DNA of 15,642 nt from CAWVWD01 sp965662365 (GCA_965662365.1 CBFIHR010000093.1:1-15642), one strand, 5' to 3'. Shown: positions 1-7,148, numbered from the stretch's first letter. Translations and numbers: made by a program. The notes: generated from the sequence alone by a model not told the origin.

Positions 1-160
1 CAAAAACAAGTAGAAATTAGTAGGTATTAAAAGTAAGTAAGAAAATGATTGAAAAGGTCATTAGTCAAATGTTTGCAAAGTTATCAGTATATAAACTACA
101 AAAAATCTAACCAATACAAAGTCGATACAAAGATATAGTGCGATAAGCACAGAAAATCTT
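1..160 (+). other. 23S-5S rRNA internal spacer (inferred)
   Basis: This AT-rich stretch has no reading frame and leads directly into the 5S rRNA. In a standard 16S-23S-5S operon it would be the transcribed spacer after the 23S rRNA. The 3' end of 23S is not inside the window, so this is inference from position only. Confidence 0.5.
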
Positions 161-266
161 AAGGTGGCTATAGCGAGGAGGATCACCTCTATCCATTCCG
201 AACAGAGCAGTTAAGCTCCTCAGCGCCGATGGTACTATTACTGATGGGAGAGTAGGTCGCCGCCTT
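161..266 (+). rRNA. rrf: 5S ribosomal RNA
   Basis: This is the 5S rRNA of the large ribosomal subunit. The terminal helix is visible: AAGGTGGC at 161-168 pairs with GCCGCCTT at 259-266, with one G-T pair. Typical 5S segments lie between them, including CCGAACAG and the loop around GATGGTACT. The length of about 106 nt is normal. A strong terminator follows, so this is the last gene of the rRNA operon. Confidence 0.95.
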
Positions 267-278
267 TTAAATTTTTAA

Positions 279-320
279 GACAACAAGCATCTAAGTTTTA
301 CTTAGGTGCTTTTGTCGTTT
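279..320 (+). terminator. rRNA operon terminator
   Basis: A long hairpin pairs AAGCATCTAAG (285-295) with CTTAGGTGCTT (301-311), with one T-G pair. The helix continues outward through GACAA and TTGTC, with C284 bulged. T-rich sequence lies in and after the 3' arm. It sits 13 bases after the 5S rRNA and is a convincing factor-independent terminator. Confidence 0.85.
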
Positions 321-650
321 AGGGAAGAGCCTAATAATCAACTTCAAAAACCTTTTGAAGATTCGCTCGATTGATTGACTTTTTTAGAATACATTAGAAT
401 ATCAGAAAGTCAGAAAATACAAACAGCAAATCATCATCCATATCTTGACGCTCTATACATAGGAAATATGGAGGCATCTTACACAAATACTAATATCTTT
501 AACCTTGATTTATCTAAATCCTTGAATAGAAAAACCTTGAAATCTAATTGATAATTTCGTTTTCAAACCAAAATTATTCGTTTATGATCTATAAAAAGAT
601 ATAAAAAATAATGAATACTAAAATGAACTTTAAAAAGCCAAATAACGTTT
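321..650. other. Gene-free stretch between rRNA operon and ssrA
   Basis: I see no coding sequence here. The one clear structure is a perfect 8-bp hairpin (CTTCAAAA, 342-349, with TTTTGAAG, 353-360) with no T-run after it. A near-promoter octamer TATCTTTA at 494-501 is one base off the Bacteroidota -7 consensus, but no gene follows closely. The rest is plain AT-rich sequence. Confidence 0.5.
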
Positions 651-651
651 C

Positions 652-659
652 TATCTTTG
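652..659 (+). promoter_or_regulatory. Predicted ssrA promoter (-7 element)
   Basis: TATCTTTG is an exact match to the Bacteroidota -7 consensus TAnnTTTG. It lies 67 bases before the mature tmRNA 5' end, leaving a leader to be processed off. No strong TTG -33 element is visible at the expected distance. Confidence 0.6.
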
Positions 660-726
660 CACATCTTTTAAAACAGAATTTACAAAAGTGTAAATCTATA
701 TAGAGATCATGTAATGATTAAAAAAT

Positions 727-1104
727 GGGGTTGAATGGTATCGACAGGAAAGCAGCAGGTTAGTAAGCACGTCGGGCGATGATAGTATCAGCTCGTCATC
801 AATGTCTATCAAACACTTTATAAATGGCACTAACTCACGTTATGCTATGGCAGCGTAGTAGAATCCTACTATAATGCTTTTGTGCCGTGCGCTTGACGCC
901 TAATACACAGCGTATCGCACATCAAACACTTTTAGGCTATTCGGGTAGCTGGTCTCGACTACTTCGGAGAAATTTAGAGAATAAGGTAATCGTTCGGGTT
1001 GGTTACAGCACCTATCTATTACTCGAAAATCAAAGCAGTGACTAAACGTGTAGAAGGCTCTCAGGCACTTTGTCTGGACCAGAGTTCGAATCTCTGCAAC
1101 TCCA
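727..1104 (+). ncRNA. ssrA: tmRNA (transfer-messenger RNA)
   Basis: tmRNA rescues stalled ribosomes and adds a degradation tag to the unfinished protein. The tRNA-like domain is clear: GGGGTTG (727-733) pairs with CAACTCC (1097-1103), A1104 is the discriminator, and the T-arm contains GGACCAGAGTTCGAATCTCTG-type sequence. The tag frame at 826-858 reads GTNSRYAMAA followed by TAG, resuming at GGC. The hydrophobic Ala-Ala end is what ClpXP-type proteases recognise. The CCA tail is not encoded (ACA follows), so it must be added after transcription. The length of about 378 nt is normal. A short apparent reading frame overlapping the 3' end at 999-1205 is not a gene. Confidence 0.93.
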
Positions 1105-1127
1105 CAATTTTTAAATTATTTCTTAAA

Positions 1128-1165
1128 ACGTCATTTTACGAATTATGTAAAATGGCGTTTTTCAT
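1128..1165 (+). terminator. ssrA terminator
   Basis: A 12-bp stem (1128-1139 with 1147-1158) with a 7-base loop is followed by a T-rich run. It starts 24 bases after the tmRNA 3' end and fits a factor-independent terminator for ssrA. Confidence 0.85.
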
Positions 1166-1281
1166 TTTAGCAGGTACTACTTTTTGTTTGGATTTTGTTT
1201 GGTAAACAAAAGGTAGAAAGACGAAAAAGTTGAAGAATTTTCAACATACAAATTTTTTTATGATTACTATAGGCTGAAAAT

Positions 1282-1307
1282 AAAAAACCGCTTCTAAAGA
1301 AGCGGTT
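1282..1307 (-). terminator. Minus-strand terminator
   Basis: Read on the minus strand, AACCGCTTCT pairs with AGAAGCGGTT in a perfect 10-bp stem followed by TTTTATTTT. It ends a transcript coming from higher coordinates. That could be the lipoprotein gene (stop at 1633, about 330 bases away) or the candidate small RNA listed next. Confidence 0.8.
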
Positions 1308-1440
1308 AGTAAGCATCAATTGCTTGAATACAAAACCTAATTATTGAGCTCTTGTTAAACTCGTAGTATTTTAATTATGATTTAACATAAGATTAGTAAC
1401 ATTAACTGACATTTAATTTAAAGGACTATTATTTATAATC
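1282..1440 (-). ncRNA. Candidate small RNA or short transcript
   Basis: A minus-strand -7 promoter element at 1446-1453 and a strong terminator at 1282-1307 bracket about 155 nt with no useful reading frame; the longest is about 13 codons starting near 1412. This arrangement is typical of a free-standing small RNA. I do not recognise the family. The alternative is that this is simply the long 3' untranslated end of the lipoprotein gene and the promoter match is chance. Confidence 0.3.
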
Positions 1441-1445
1441 CATTA

Positions 1446-1453
1446 CAAATATA
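1446..1453 (-). promoter_or_regulatory. Predicted minus-strand -7 promoter element
   Basis: Read on the minus strand this is TATATTTG, an exact TAnnTTTG match. The region is very AT-rich, so a chance match is possible. A perfect palindrome sits where the -33 element would be. Confidence 0.35.
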
Positions 1454-1462
1454 AAATAAAAG

Positions 1463-1486
1463 CATATTGAAATTATTTTCAATATG
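1463..1486. promoter_or_regulatory. Perfect palindrome, possible operator
   Basis: CATATTGAAA (1463-1472) and TTTCAATATG (1477-1486) are perfect 10-bp inverted arms around TTAT. The dyad lies just upstream of the minus-strand -7 element, where a regulator would control that promoter. It lacks a T-run on either side, which argues against a terminator. Confidence 0.45.
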
Positions 1487-1632
1487 TAAATGTGTGACAT
1501 TTTTTTATTAAGAATCCAAAAACTATATAAATAATAAATAATTGAAAAACAAAGAGTTATATTAATTAATCAAATTAATACCAATTAAATATATTAGAGA
1601 ATTGTTACAAAAATTATAAAACATAATTAAAA

Positions 1633-2322
1633 CTACATGACACAATCTCTTAAATCCATAATAGTGAGCCACCATTGACCATCCTCATCTGTAAGGTAAA
1701 AAGTATAAGTGACGTCACCATCACCAATAAAAACGGTCTTTGTTACCTCATTTTGTATCTCCCCTAATTTTACCAACTCATCAGATTCAATATCTTCTTC
1801 ATCTCTTGCTATATTCATCGTATAAACATCCGTTAGCAATTTTACATCAGCTTCATTACGATCCACAAAAAAACCTTCTTTCTCAAATCCGCAAGCTTCT
1901 ACACCAAATAAATCTTCGGTAATCACTTCCATTTCCTTAGCGTTCACATTATTGAAATAATCTAATAAATATTTCATAGGATTAATCTCATATTCGTTTG
2001 CTCCTTCACTATCTGCTATCATTTTTCCGGCGTGATAATAATGAATACACTGACTGTAAGCTCCTTGAGTCGATTGAACGTAATACAATCCTTTATCTTG
2101 ATTAATATATTTATTTAAGGTCGTTGTATCTTGATTTTTGAAGGCTTTTACCAGCTCTTTCACTGCTATCTCTATCGTATTAGAGGCTTCAGTCGCAACA
2201 CTTCTACTATTTAACTCCTGTTGTTGTTTTTCTTGTTGTTGTTGAACTTCTTCGGTTTCTGTTGATTTACAACCAACAAATCCGAGCGTAAAAATCGCTA
2301 AGGCGAAAAATAAGGTTCTCAT
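1633..2322 (-). CDS. Lipoprotein of unknown function
   Basis: The 229-residue product starts with a type II signal peptide: a hydrophobic stretch (residues 4-16) ends in the lipobox FVGC with Cys18 as the lipidation site. It is therefore predicted to be a membrane-anchored lipoprotein. A Gln/Glu-rich linker (about residues 24-37) follows. The mature domain is acidic, with Cys residues near 92, 144 and 227 that could form disulfides. The C-terminal part (VTYTFYLTDEDGQWWLTIMDL) looks like beta strands of an NTF2-like or similar small fold, but I do not recognise the family. It lies downstream of hpt on the same strand, separated by 106 bases. Confidence 0.85.
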   Translation of the reverse strand: MRTLFFALAIFTLGFVGCKSTETEEVQQQQEKQQQELNSRSVATEASNTIEIAVKELVKAFKNQDTTTLNKYINQDKGLYYVQSTQGAYSQCIHYYHAGKMIADSEGANEYEINPMKYLLDYFNNVNAKEMEVITEDLFGVEACGFEKEGFFVDRNEADVKLLTDVYTMNIARDEEDIESDELVKLGEIQNEVTKTVFIGDGDVTYTFYLTDEDGQWWLTIMDLRDCVM

Positions 2323-2348
2323 TTGATTAATTAATTTCTACTGATGAA

Positions 2349-2377
2349 TAAAATTATTTACTATACGTAAGTTACAA
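2349..2377 (-). promoter_or_regulatory. Weak predicted promoter for the lipoprotein gene
   Basis: On the minus strand, TTG (complement of 2375-2377) is 18 bases before TAATTTTA (complement of 2349-2356). The latter is one base off TAnnTTTG. It sits 27-55 bases before the lipoprotein start codon. Confidence 0.3.
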
Positions 2378-2428
2378 TTTGCTATTGGAAAACGGAACTA
2401 ATTGTCATCAAATTTTCAGCAAAAAAAA

Positions 2429-2968
2429 TTATTCTGCTTTCAATTGATAAATCATTGGATAATTTCGCCCTAAGTTATCATAATCCAAACCGTAGCCGAC
2501 AACGAACTTATTTTCGATCTCAAAACCAATATAATTGGCTTTCAAATCTACGGTTAAGGCTTCTGTCTTTTGTAACAAGGTACAAATCGCAATAGACTTA
2601 GGTCGCAGTTTTTCTAATTCAGGTATCAACGCAAACAAAGTTTTGCCAGTATCTACAATATCTTCCAGAATGATCACCGATCGATTTTCAATATTTTCAT
2701 TTAGTCCGATAATGGTTTTAATATCTCCGGTAGTTTTCATTCCGTCGTAAGACGATAATTTGATGAAATGGACTTCACAAGCAAAATCAAAATGCTTTAT
2801 CAAATCCGAAGCGAACATAAACGCACCATTCAAAACCACCAAAAAAATCGGATTTTCTATTCGGTAGATTTTCGTAATTTCTTTTCCTAATTCGTCGATT
2901 CGTGCTGCGATTTTTTGGTCAGAAATATACGCTTCAAATATTTTATCGTGAATTTTTATCGGATTCAT
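2429..2968 (-). CDS. hpt: Hypoxanthine phosphoribosyltransferase
   Basis: This enzyme joins hypoxanthine (usually also guanine) to PRPP, giving IMP or GMP in purine salvage in the cytoplasm. The 179-residue length is normal for bacterial HPRT. The PRPP-binding motif VIILEDIVDTGKT lies at residues 98-110, with the acidic pair in EDIVDTGKT. The flexible active-site loop segment LSSYDGMKTTGDIK is at 71-84, and LVVLNGAFMFASDL (43-56) is the conserved early strand and helix. A C-terminal FVVGYGLDYDNLGRNYP segment (base-recognition region) is intact. It appears complete and functional. Confidence 0.95.
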   Translation of the reverse strand: MNPIKIHDKIFEAYISDQKIAARIDELGKEITKIYRIENPIFLVVLNGAFMFASDLIKHFDFACEVHFIKLSSYDGMKTTGDIKTIIGLNENIENRSVIILEDIVDTGKTLFALIPELEKLRPKSIAICTLLQKTEALTVDLKANYIGFEIENKFVVGYGLDYDNLGRNYPMIYQLKAE

Positions 2969-3215
2969 AACTGTTTTATTTCTTAGATTTGAAAAAGTAC
3001 TAACATACGAACTTTGGTTCTGTTTTACATCATTTCGGTTTTATCAAACCGTTTTATTTAGACAATCATTATTTAAAAACGGTATATAAAAACGAATATA
3101 TTAAAAGATAAATAGCTCAAAATCGAATTAGACGGAGGAAAGTTTTTTACCAAATAATAATTTTTATAAAAATAGCAGCGAGGTAATTTCATTACAAGAA
3201 GTTATCTCGTTTTCT
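2969..3215. other. Divergent intergenic region between hpt and the flavin reductase gene
   Basis: No gene is visible here. It contains two small hairpins. CGGTTT (3036-3041) pairs perfectly with AAACCG (3046-3051) and is followed on the plus strand by TTTTATTT. CGAGGTAA (3179-3186) pairs with TTATCTCG (3202-3209, one G-T pair), also followed by T-rich sequence. Both look terminator-like in the plus direction although no plus-strand gene precedes them, so their role is unclear. I could not find a convincing hpt promoter. Confidence 0.45.
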
Positions 3216-3242
3216 TTTGTCCAAAATTTTCTGCTAATTTCG
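3216..3242 (+). promoter_or_regulatory. Predicted promoter of the flavin reductase gene
   Basis: TTTG (3216-3219) precedes TAATTTCG (3235-3242), one base off TAnnTTTG. The 15-base spacing is shorter than usual. It would give a leader of about 35 bases. Confidence 0.4.
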
Positions 3243-3250
3243 CAGTTGCG

Positions 3251-3282
3251 AATTACTAACAAAACTAATTACTAATAAAACT
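3251..3282 (+). repeat. Tandem 16-bp duplication before a start codon
   Basis: Two adjacent 16-base copies (3251-3266 and 3267-3282) differ at one base. The second ends one base before the ATG at 3284. They form nearly the whole leader and have no Shine-Dalgarno sequence. Confidence 0.8.
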
Positions 3283-3283
3283 A

Positions 3284-4168
3284 ATGAAAAGCTACAATCC
3301 AAAAGATTTACCAACACCACAATTACATCAGTATTTGGTAGGGTCCGTTGCACCTCGACCGATTGCCTTCGCCAGTACCGTTGACGAAAATGGTCATCCG
3401 AACTTAGCACCGTACAGCTTTTTCAATGTCTTTAGTTCAAATCCGCCAATTATGGTCTTTTCATCAAATCGAAAAGTATCGGATAACACCACAAAAGACA
3501 CGTTGCATAATATTGAAAAAACAGGGGAAGTTGTTATTAACGTTGTTCCACACGAAATCGTCCGTCAGATGGCAGTTGCTTCTGTCGGATTTTCTGCTGA
3601 TGTCAATGAATTTGAAAAATCTGGCTTAACGCCAATTGCATCAGATATTATTAAACCGTTTCGAGTCAAAGAATCGCCCGTACAGTTTGAATGTGTGGTA
3701 AAAGAAATTTTACCCTTAGGCAATGAAGGCGGAGCAGGGCATTTAATTATTTGTGAAATTGTCAGATTGCATTTGGCAGAACATATTTTTGATGAAGAAG
3801 GGCGAATTGATCCACAAAAAATCAATTTAGTTGGTCGTTTAGGTCGAGCATTTTATACGAAAGCCAGTGGTAACGCTGTCTTCAAAGTGTTTCAGCCGGT
3901 TCCTAAATTAGTTGTCGGTTATGATGCCTTACCCGAACATATTAAAAATAGCGAAGTCTTAACTGGCAATAACTTAGGTCAGTTGGCTGGTTTGTTTGAA
4001 ATGCCAAATATTGATGATGCAAAGGAACTATTACAACAGCCAGCGATCCAAAAAATACGGTTAGCCGAGAATAAAATTGACGTTCTCCATCATTTGGCGA
4101 AAGCCGAACTCGATAAAGACAATACAATTTATGCTGCGAAGCTCCTATTATTAGAACATTTTTTATAA
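3284..4168 (+). CDS. Flavin reductase family protein (FMN-binding split barrel)
   Basis: The N-terminal 190 or so residues match the flavin reductase / DIM6-NTAB split-barrel family, which binds FMN and often supplies reduced flavin to partner oxygenases. Support comes from VGSVAPRPIAFASTVDENGHPNLAPYSFF-type sequence (about residues 19-48), SSNPPIMVFSSNR near 51, and GEVVINVV near 82-89. A Lys/Leu-rich C-terminal extension of about 90 residues follows the barrel. No oxygenase gene is adjacent, so the partner and substrate are unknown. The ATG follows the predicted promoter by about 40 bases, and a clear terminator follows the gene, so it is probably transcribed alone. Confidence 0.88.
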   Translation: MKSYNPKDLPTPQLHQYLVGSVAPRPIAFASTVDENGHPNLAPYSFFNVFSSNPPIMVFSSNRKVSDNTTKDTLHNIEKTGEVVINVVPHEIVRQMAVASVGFSADVNEFEKSGLTPIASDIIKPFRVKESPVQFECVVKEILPLGNEGGAGHLIICEIVRLHLAEHIFDEEGRIDPQKINLVGRLGRAFYTKASGNAVFKVFQPVPKLVVGYDALPEHIKNSEVLTGNNLGQLAGLFEMPNIDDAKELLQQPAIQKIRLAENKIDVLHHLAKAELDKDNTIYAAKLLLLEHFL

Positions 4169-4230
4169 AAAATAACGGTTATTGTGAACCAAATTAGGTT
4201 GATTAAAGTTTACATATCGATTTTGAGCAG

Positions 4231-4257
4231 ATTGAAATAACGATTTCAATTTTTTTT
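4231..4257 (+). terminator. Terminator of the flavin reductase gene
   Basis: ATTGAAAT (4231-4238) pairs perfectly with ATTTCAAT (4243-4250) around the loop AACG. A run of T through 4257 follows. It begins 62 bases after the stop codon. Confidence 0.85.
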
Positions 4258-4287
4258 AAAAAAATTATAAAAAAAGTGCAAAGGTAC

Positions 4288-4318
4288 TTGCAGATAATAA
4301 AATTCCATATTATCTTTG
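4288..4318 (+). promoter_or_regulatory. Predicted tRNA-Gln promoter
   Basis: TTG (4288-4290) is followed after 20 bases by TATCTTTG (4311-4318), a textbook Bacteroidota promoter. It lies 29 bases before the mature tRNA. Confidence 0.75.
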
Positions 4319-4347
4319 CATCGCTTTTTAAGGAAAGCAACCATGTT

Positions 4348-4420
4348 TGGCCCATGGTGTAACTGGCAACACGTCTGGTTTTGGTCCAGAAGAGTCTAGG
4401 TTCGAGCCCTAGTGGGCCAA
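4348..4420 (+). tRNA. tRNA-Gln (anticodon UUG)
   Basis: All four arms can be drawn. The acceptor TGGCCCA (4348-4354) pairs with TGGGCCA (4413-4419) and A4420 is the discriminator. The anticodon stem TCTGG (4374-4378) pairs with CCAGA (4386-4390). The loop places TTG (4381-4383) at positions 34-36. The T-arm has GGTTCGAGCCC. The CCA end is not encoded. It has its own promoter and terminator. Confidence 0.96.
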
Positions 4421-4422
4421 CA

Positions 4423-4458
4423 AAAAGCCCTCACAATTTGTGAGGGCTTTTGTTATTT
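4423..4458 (+). terminator. tRNA-Gln terminator
   Basis: AAAAGCCCTCACA pairs with TGTGAGGGCTTTT over about 12-13 bp with a short loop (4423-4451). T-rich sequence follows. It begins two bases after the tRNA 3' end. Confidence 0.9.
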
Positions 4459-4519
4459 TAGGAGGTTTTTTCTCAAATTCTAAATCATATCAATCCTAAT
4501 CAACCTTTAAAATCTTTCA

Positions 4520-4551
4520 TTGTTAATTCATTAAAATTCCTTTTATCTTTG
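4520..4551 (+). promoter_or_regulatory. Predicted promoter of the ABC-FtsX-DUF3299 operon
   Basis: TTG (4520-4522) is followed after 21 bases by TATCTTTG (4544-4551), the same -7 octamer used by ssrA and tRNA-Gln. Transcription would start near 4558 and leave a leader of about 70 bases before the ATG at 4630. Confidence 0.7.
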
Positions 4552-4583
4552 TTTGTGTACAATAAATCTATAAAGTTTTCTTG

Positions 4584-4615
4584 AGGTTTTGGGACAGATA
4601 AAACCTTATAGGTTT
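4584..4615 (+). promoter_or_regulatory. Leader with two mutually exclusive hairpins
   Basis: AGGTTTT (4584-4590) can pair with AAAACCT (4600-4606). AAACCT (4601-4606) can instead pair with AGGTTT (4610-4615). The central arm cannot do both. A direct repeat AATCTATAAA (4565-4574 and 4619-4628) flanks the structure and abuts the start codon. This could be a regulatory leader or a protein operator, or a degenerate copy of a palindromic intergenic repeat. Confidence 0.4.
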
Positions 4616-4629
4616 CACAATCTATAAAA

Positions 4630-5262
4630 ATGCTAATTACAAAAAACGTATCTTATTCATATCAATCATCAAGTGATGTGTTGACATTCCCGGATATCAA
4701 CTGCAAAAGTGGCGAACATTGGCTGCTTTTGGGGCAGTCAGGAAGTGGAAAAACGACTTTATTGCACCTGCTGGGTGGCTTGTTGCGACCTAAAAATGGT
4801 TCAATTCAAATAGGTGATACTGAAATTCAACAATTGGCTTCCGCCAAATTAGATCAATTTCGAGGTAAGAATATTGGAATTATTTTTCAAAAACCGCACT
4901 TTGTCGGAGCATTGACGGTAGAGCAGAATCTACAAATTGCTCAATATTTGGCGAATGAGGCACAGGACAAAAGTCGGATTCAGTCACTTTTAGACAGCTT
5001 AAATTTAGGCCACAAGCTAAAATCTAAAACGAGTGAATTGAGTGAAGGAGAAAAACAACGGGTTTCTATTGCACGGGCTTTGATTAATAAACCGGAGGTT
5101 ATTTTGGCAGACGAGCCGACTTCGGCACTTGATGACGATAATTGCACGGAAGTGTTAAAACTATTGGAAACGCAGGCTAAAGAGCAAAACGCTATTTTGC
5201 TTATCGTGACACATGACACACGCTTGAAAGATCATTTTGAAAATCAAATAAATTTAGTTTAA
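4630..5262 (+). CDS. ABC transporter ATP-binding protein (LolD/MacB type)
   Basis: This is the cytoplasmic ATPase subunit that powers the FtsX-type permease encoded next. Over 210 residues it has Walker A GQSGSGKT (35-42), the Q-loop Gln87 in FQKPH, the ABC signature LSEGE (137-141), Walker B VILADE (157-162) and the switch His195. All catalytic residues are intact. The length matches LolD/MacB/YbbA-type ATPases. The order ATPase, FtsX permease, DUF3299 protein resembles an ABC cluster of proteobacteria linked to zinc, from memory the Zur-controlled Zrg cluster of Vibrio cholerae. The substrate here is therefore inferred, not shown. Confidence 0.92.
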   Translation: MLITKNVSYSYQSSSDVLTFPDINCKSGEHWLLLGQSGSGKTTLLHLLGGLLRPKNGSIQIGDTEIQQLASAKLDQFRGKNIGIIFQKPHFVGALTVEQNLQIAQYLANEAQDKSRIQSLLDSLNLGHKLKSKTSELSEGEKQRVSIARALINKPEVILADEPTSALDDDNCTEVLKLLETQAKEQNAILLIVTHDTRLKDHFENQINLV

Positions 5263-5325
5263 GTGCTTGTGGTTCGTAGGAACTACTTGGATTTCTAAAC
5301 TATTTAAACTGCTTAAACTCGAAGA

Positions 5326-6522
5326 ATGAACATTCTATCATTAAGTTGGAAAAATATAATTAGTAAACCGTTATCAATGTTATTGAGTTTGTTACTCTTG
5401 GCATTGGGGACTGGTCTAATTTCGATTTTGCTTTTAATTACGACACAAGTTGAAGACAAGTTTGATAAAAATCAAGCCGGTGTTGATTTGATTATTGGAG
5501 CAAAAGGAAGTCCGTTGCAATTGGTTTTATCGTCGATGTATCATATTGATAATCCGACTGGAAATATTAATCTGAATGAGTTTCAAGAATTTATGTCGCA
5601 GCCGATGGCTCGTCGATATATCAAGCAGGTCATTCCTGTTTCGTCGGGTGATAGTCATATGGGGCATCGAATCGTAGGAACAACGCATGCCTATCCGACC
5701 TTGTATAAGGCAGAATTGGCAAACGGAAAACTTTGGGATAAAAAGTATGAAGTCACTATTGGAAGTGTTGTCGCAGAGCGTTTGGAGATGAAGGTTGGTG
5801 ATGTATTTTATTCGGCTCATGGTGTCGGCGGTGAAGGTGATATGCACGAAGATAAGCCGTTGAAAGTCGTTGGCGTTTTAAAACCGACGGGTTCTGTGAT
5901 TGATCAATTATTACTGACTGGTTCTGAAACGGTTTGGGGCGTTCATGAGATGGAAGGCGAACCGATTGACTCGGCAAGTCGGGAAGTAACTTCGATGTTA
6001 GTCTTTTGTCGTAATAAATTTGGTGTGTTGACAATTCCGAATTTGATTAATAAACAGACCAAAATGATGGCGACTTCGCCTGCTATGCAAACGGCTCGTT
6101 TGTACGAATTGACGGGTAACGGAATTGATGTGCTACGAATTTTAGCGATTATTATTATCTCGGTTTCGGGATTGAGCATTTTTATTTCGCTGTTCAATTC
6201 CTTGAAAGAACGACAATACGAACTGGCGTTAATGCGAGTAATGGGGGCTACACCTTTGCGGTTATTCTTTTTGGTAATTTTGGAAGGTGTAATTTTGGCG
6301 ATTCTGGGTTATTTAATCGGTATTGGCTTGAGTCACTTCGCAATGTATCTATTAGAAGGTTCGTTAGAAGAAAGTTATCAGTACGATTTTTCCAGCTCGT
6401 TATTCTTAGTAGAAGAATGGTACTTATTAGGCGGAGCGATTGCCTTGGGGTTTGTGGCGGCTCTTATTCCTGCAATTCGTGCATCAAGAACGGATATTTC
6501 TACGACTTTGACGAGAGGTTAG
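5326..6522 (+). CDS. FtsX-family ABC transporter permease
   Basis: This is the membrane partner of the preceding ATPase. The 398-residue protein has one N-terminal membrane segment (about 15-39), a large extracytoplasmic domain (about 45-265) and three C-terminal segments (about 269-291, 313-337, 366-384), the four-helix MacB/FtsX/LolC layout. The motif NSLKERQYELALMRVMGAT (291-309) is the FtsX coupling region. The outer domain carries many His residues (73, 111, 114, 121, 165, 174, 207), which could fit metal handling but is not proof. The segment DLIIGAKGSPLQLVLSS (54-70) is typical of the subfamily found with DUF3299 genes. The gap from the ATPase gene is 63 bases, with no terminator. Confidence 0.92.
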   Translation: MNILSLSWKNIISKPLSMLLSLLLLALGTGLISILLLITTQVEDKFDKNQAGVDLIIGAKGSPLQLVLSSMYHIDNPTGNINLNEFQEFMSQPMARRYIKQVIPVSSGDSHMGHRIVGTTHAYPTLYKAELANGKLWDKKYEVTIGSVVAERLEMKVGDVFYSAHGVGGEGDMHEDKPLKVVGVLKPTGSVIDQLLLTGSETVWGVHEMEGEPIDSASREVTSMLVFCRNKFGVLTIPNLINKQTKMMATSPAMQTARLYELTGNGIDVLRILAIIIISVSGLSIFISLFNSLKERQYELALMRVMGATPLRLFFLVILEGVILAILGYLIGIGLSHFAMYLLEGSLEESYQYDFSSSLFLVEEWYLLGGAIALGFVAALIPAIRASRTDISTTLTRG

Positions 6523-6577
6523 AACAGACTTAACAGGTTTTTTGGAATCTGTCAGGTCTTTACATAATAATAGATTT

Positions 6578-7051
6578 ATGATAAATAAAATATTGAAAAT
6601 CAGTTTATTGTTGGTTGGTGTTTTAGTTTTTTCGAGTGCTACTTTACCTGTAGAAAAAAATCCTGGTTTAAGGGGAATTTGGAAAACATTAAGCAAAGTA
6701 ACGTTCAAAAGCGAAAAAGATCCAACTTTCGGTTATCCGATTGATGTACCGATTTTTAGTAAAGAAGTAAAGGCTTTGGCAGGGAAAACCGTCGAAGTCG
6801 AAGGCTATATTATTCCCGTTGAAGGCTATCAGCGACAAGGTTATTTTGTTTTTTCGGCTTATCCGTACAATTTGTGTTACTTCTGCGGTGGAGCTGGTCC
6901 AGAAACAGTGATGGAGGTGTTTACAAAAAAGGGAACAACCGTAAAATACACGGCAAAACCTATTACTATCAAAGGTAAATTGGTGTTGAATTCTAAAGAT
7001 GTGAATAAATTGATGTATTTGTTAGAAGATGCCGTTTTAGTAGAAAAGTAA
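6578..7051 (+). CDS. Secreted DUF3299-type protein
   Basis: The 157-residue product has an N-terminal hydrophobic segment (residues 5-21), probably a signal peptide or anchor, and a single small domain. Its signature is PYNLCYFCGGAGPETVMEV (97-115) with Cys100 and Cys103 in a C-x-x-C pair, as in the DUF3299 family. The preceding strands (KTVEVEGYIIPVEG) suggest an OB-like beta barrel. I chose the ATG at 6578: a longer version would start at a TTG at 6542 and add 12 residues in front of the signal peptide. It is the last gene of the ABC-permease operon and probably works with that transporter outside the inner membrane. Its function is unknown. Confidence 0.85.
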   Translation: MINKILKISLLLVGVLVFSSATLPVEKNPGLRGIWKTLSKVTFKSEKDPTFGYPIDVPIFSKEVKALAGKTVEVEGYIIPVEGYQRQGYFVFSAYPYNLCYFCGGAGPETVMEVFTKKGTTVKYTAKPITIKGKLVLNSKDVNKLMYLLEDAVLVEK

Positions 7052-7077
7052 CCTTAAGTTACATTTGGTCATAAACG

Positions 7078-7120
7078 AAAAATCCATCATTCTCAAAACT
7101 GAAAATGATGGATTTTTATT
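7078..7120. terminator. Bidirectional terminator
   Basis: A perfect 14-bp stem (7078-7091 with 7104-7117) is flanked by A-runs on the left and T-runs on the right. It therefore works in both directions. It separates the converging DUF3299 and SCP2 genes. Confidence 0.92.
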
Positions 7121-7148
7121 TCACACCAATTTGGAGGTTGATAATACC

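Noticed and set aside
999..1205. Open reading frame overlapping the tmRNA 3' end
   Set aside because: It runs through the tRNA-like domain of ssrA and its terminator, and the product has no recognisable feature.
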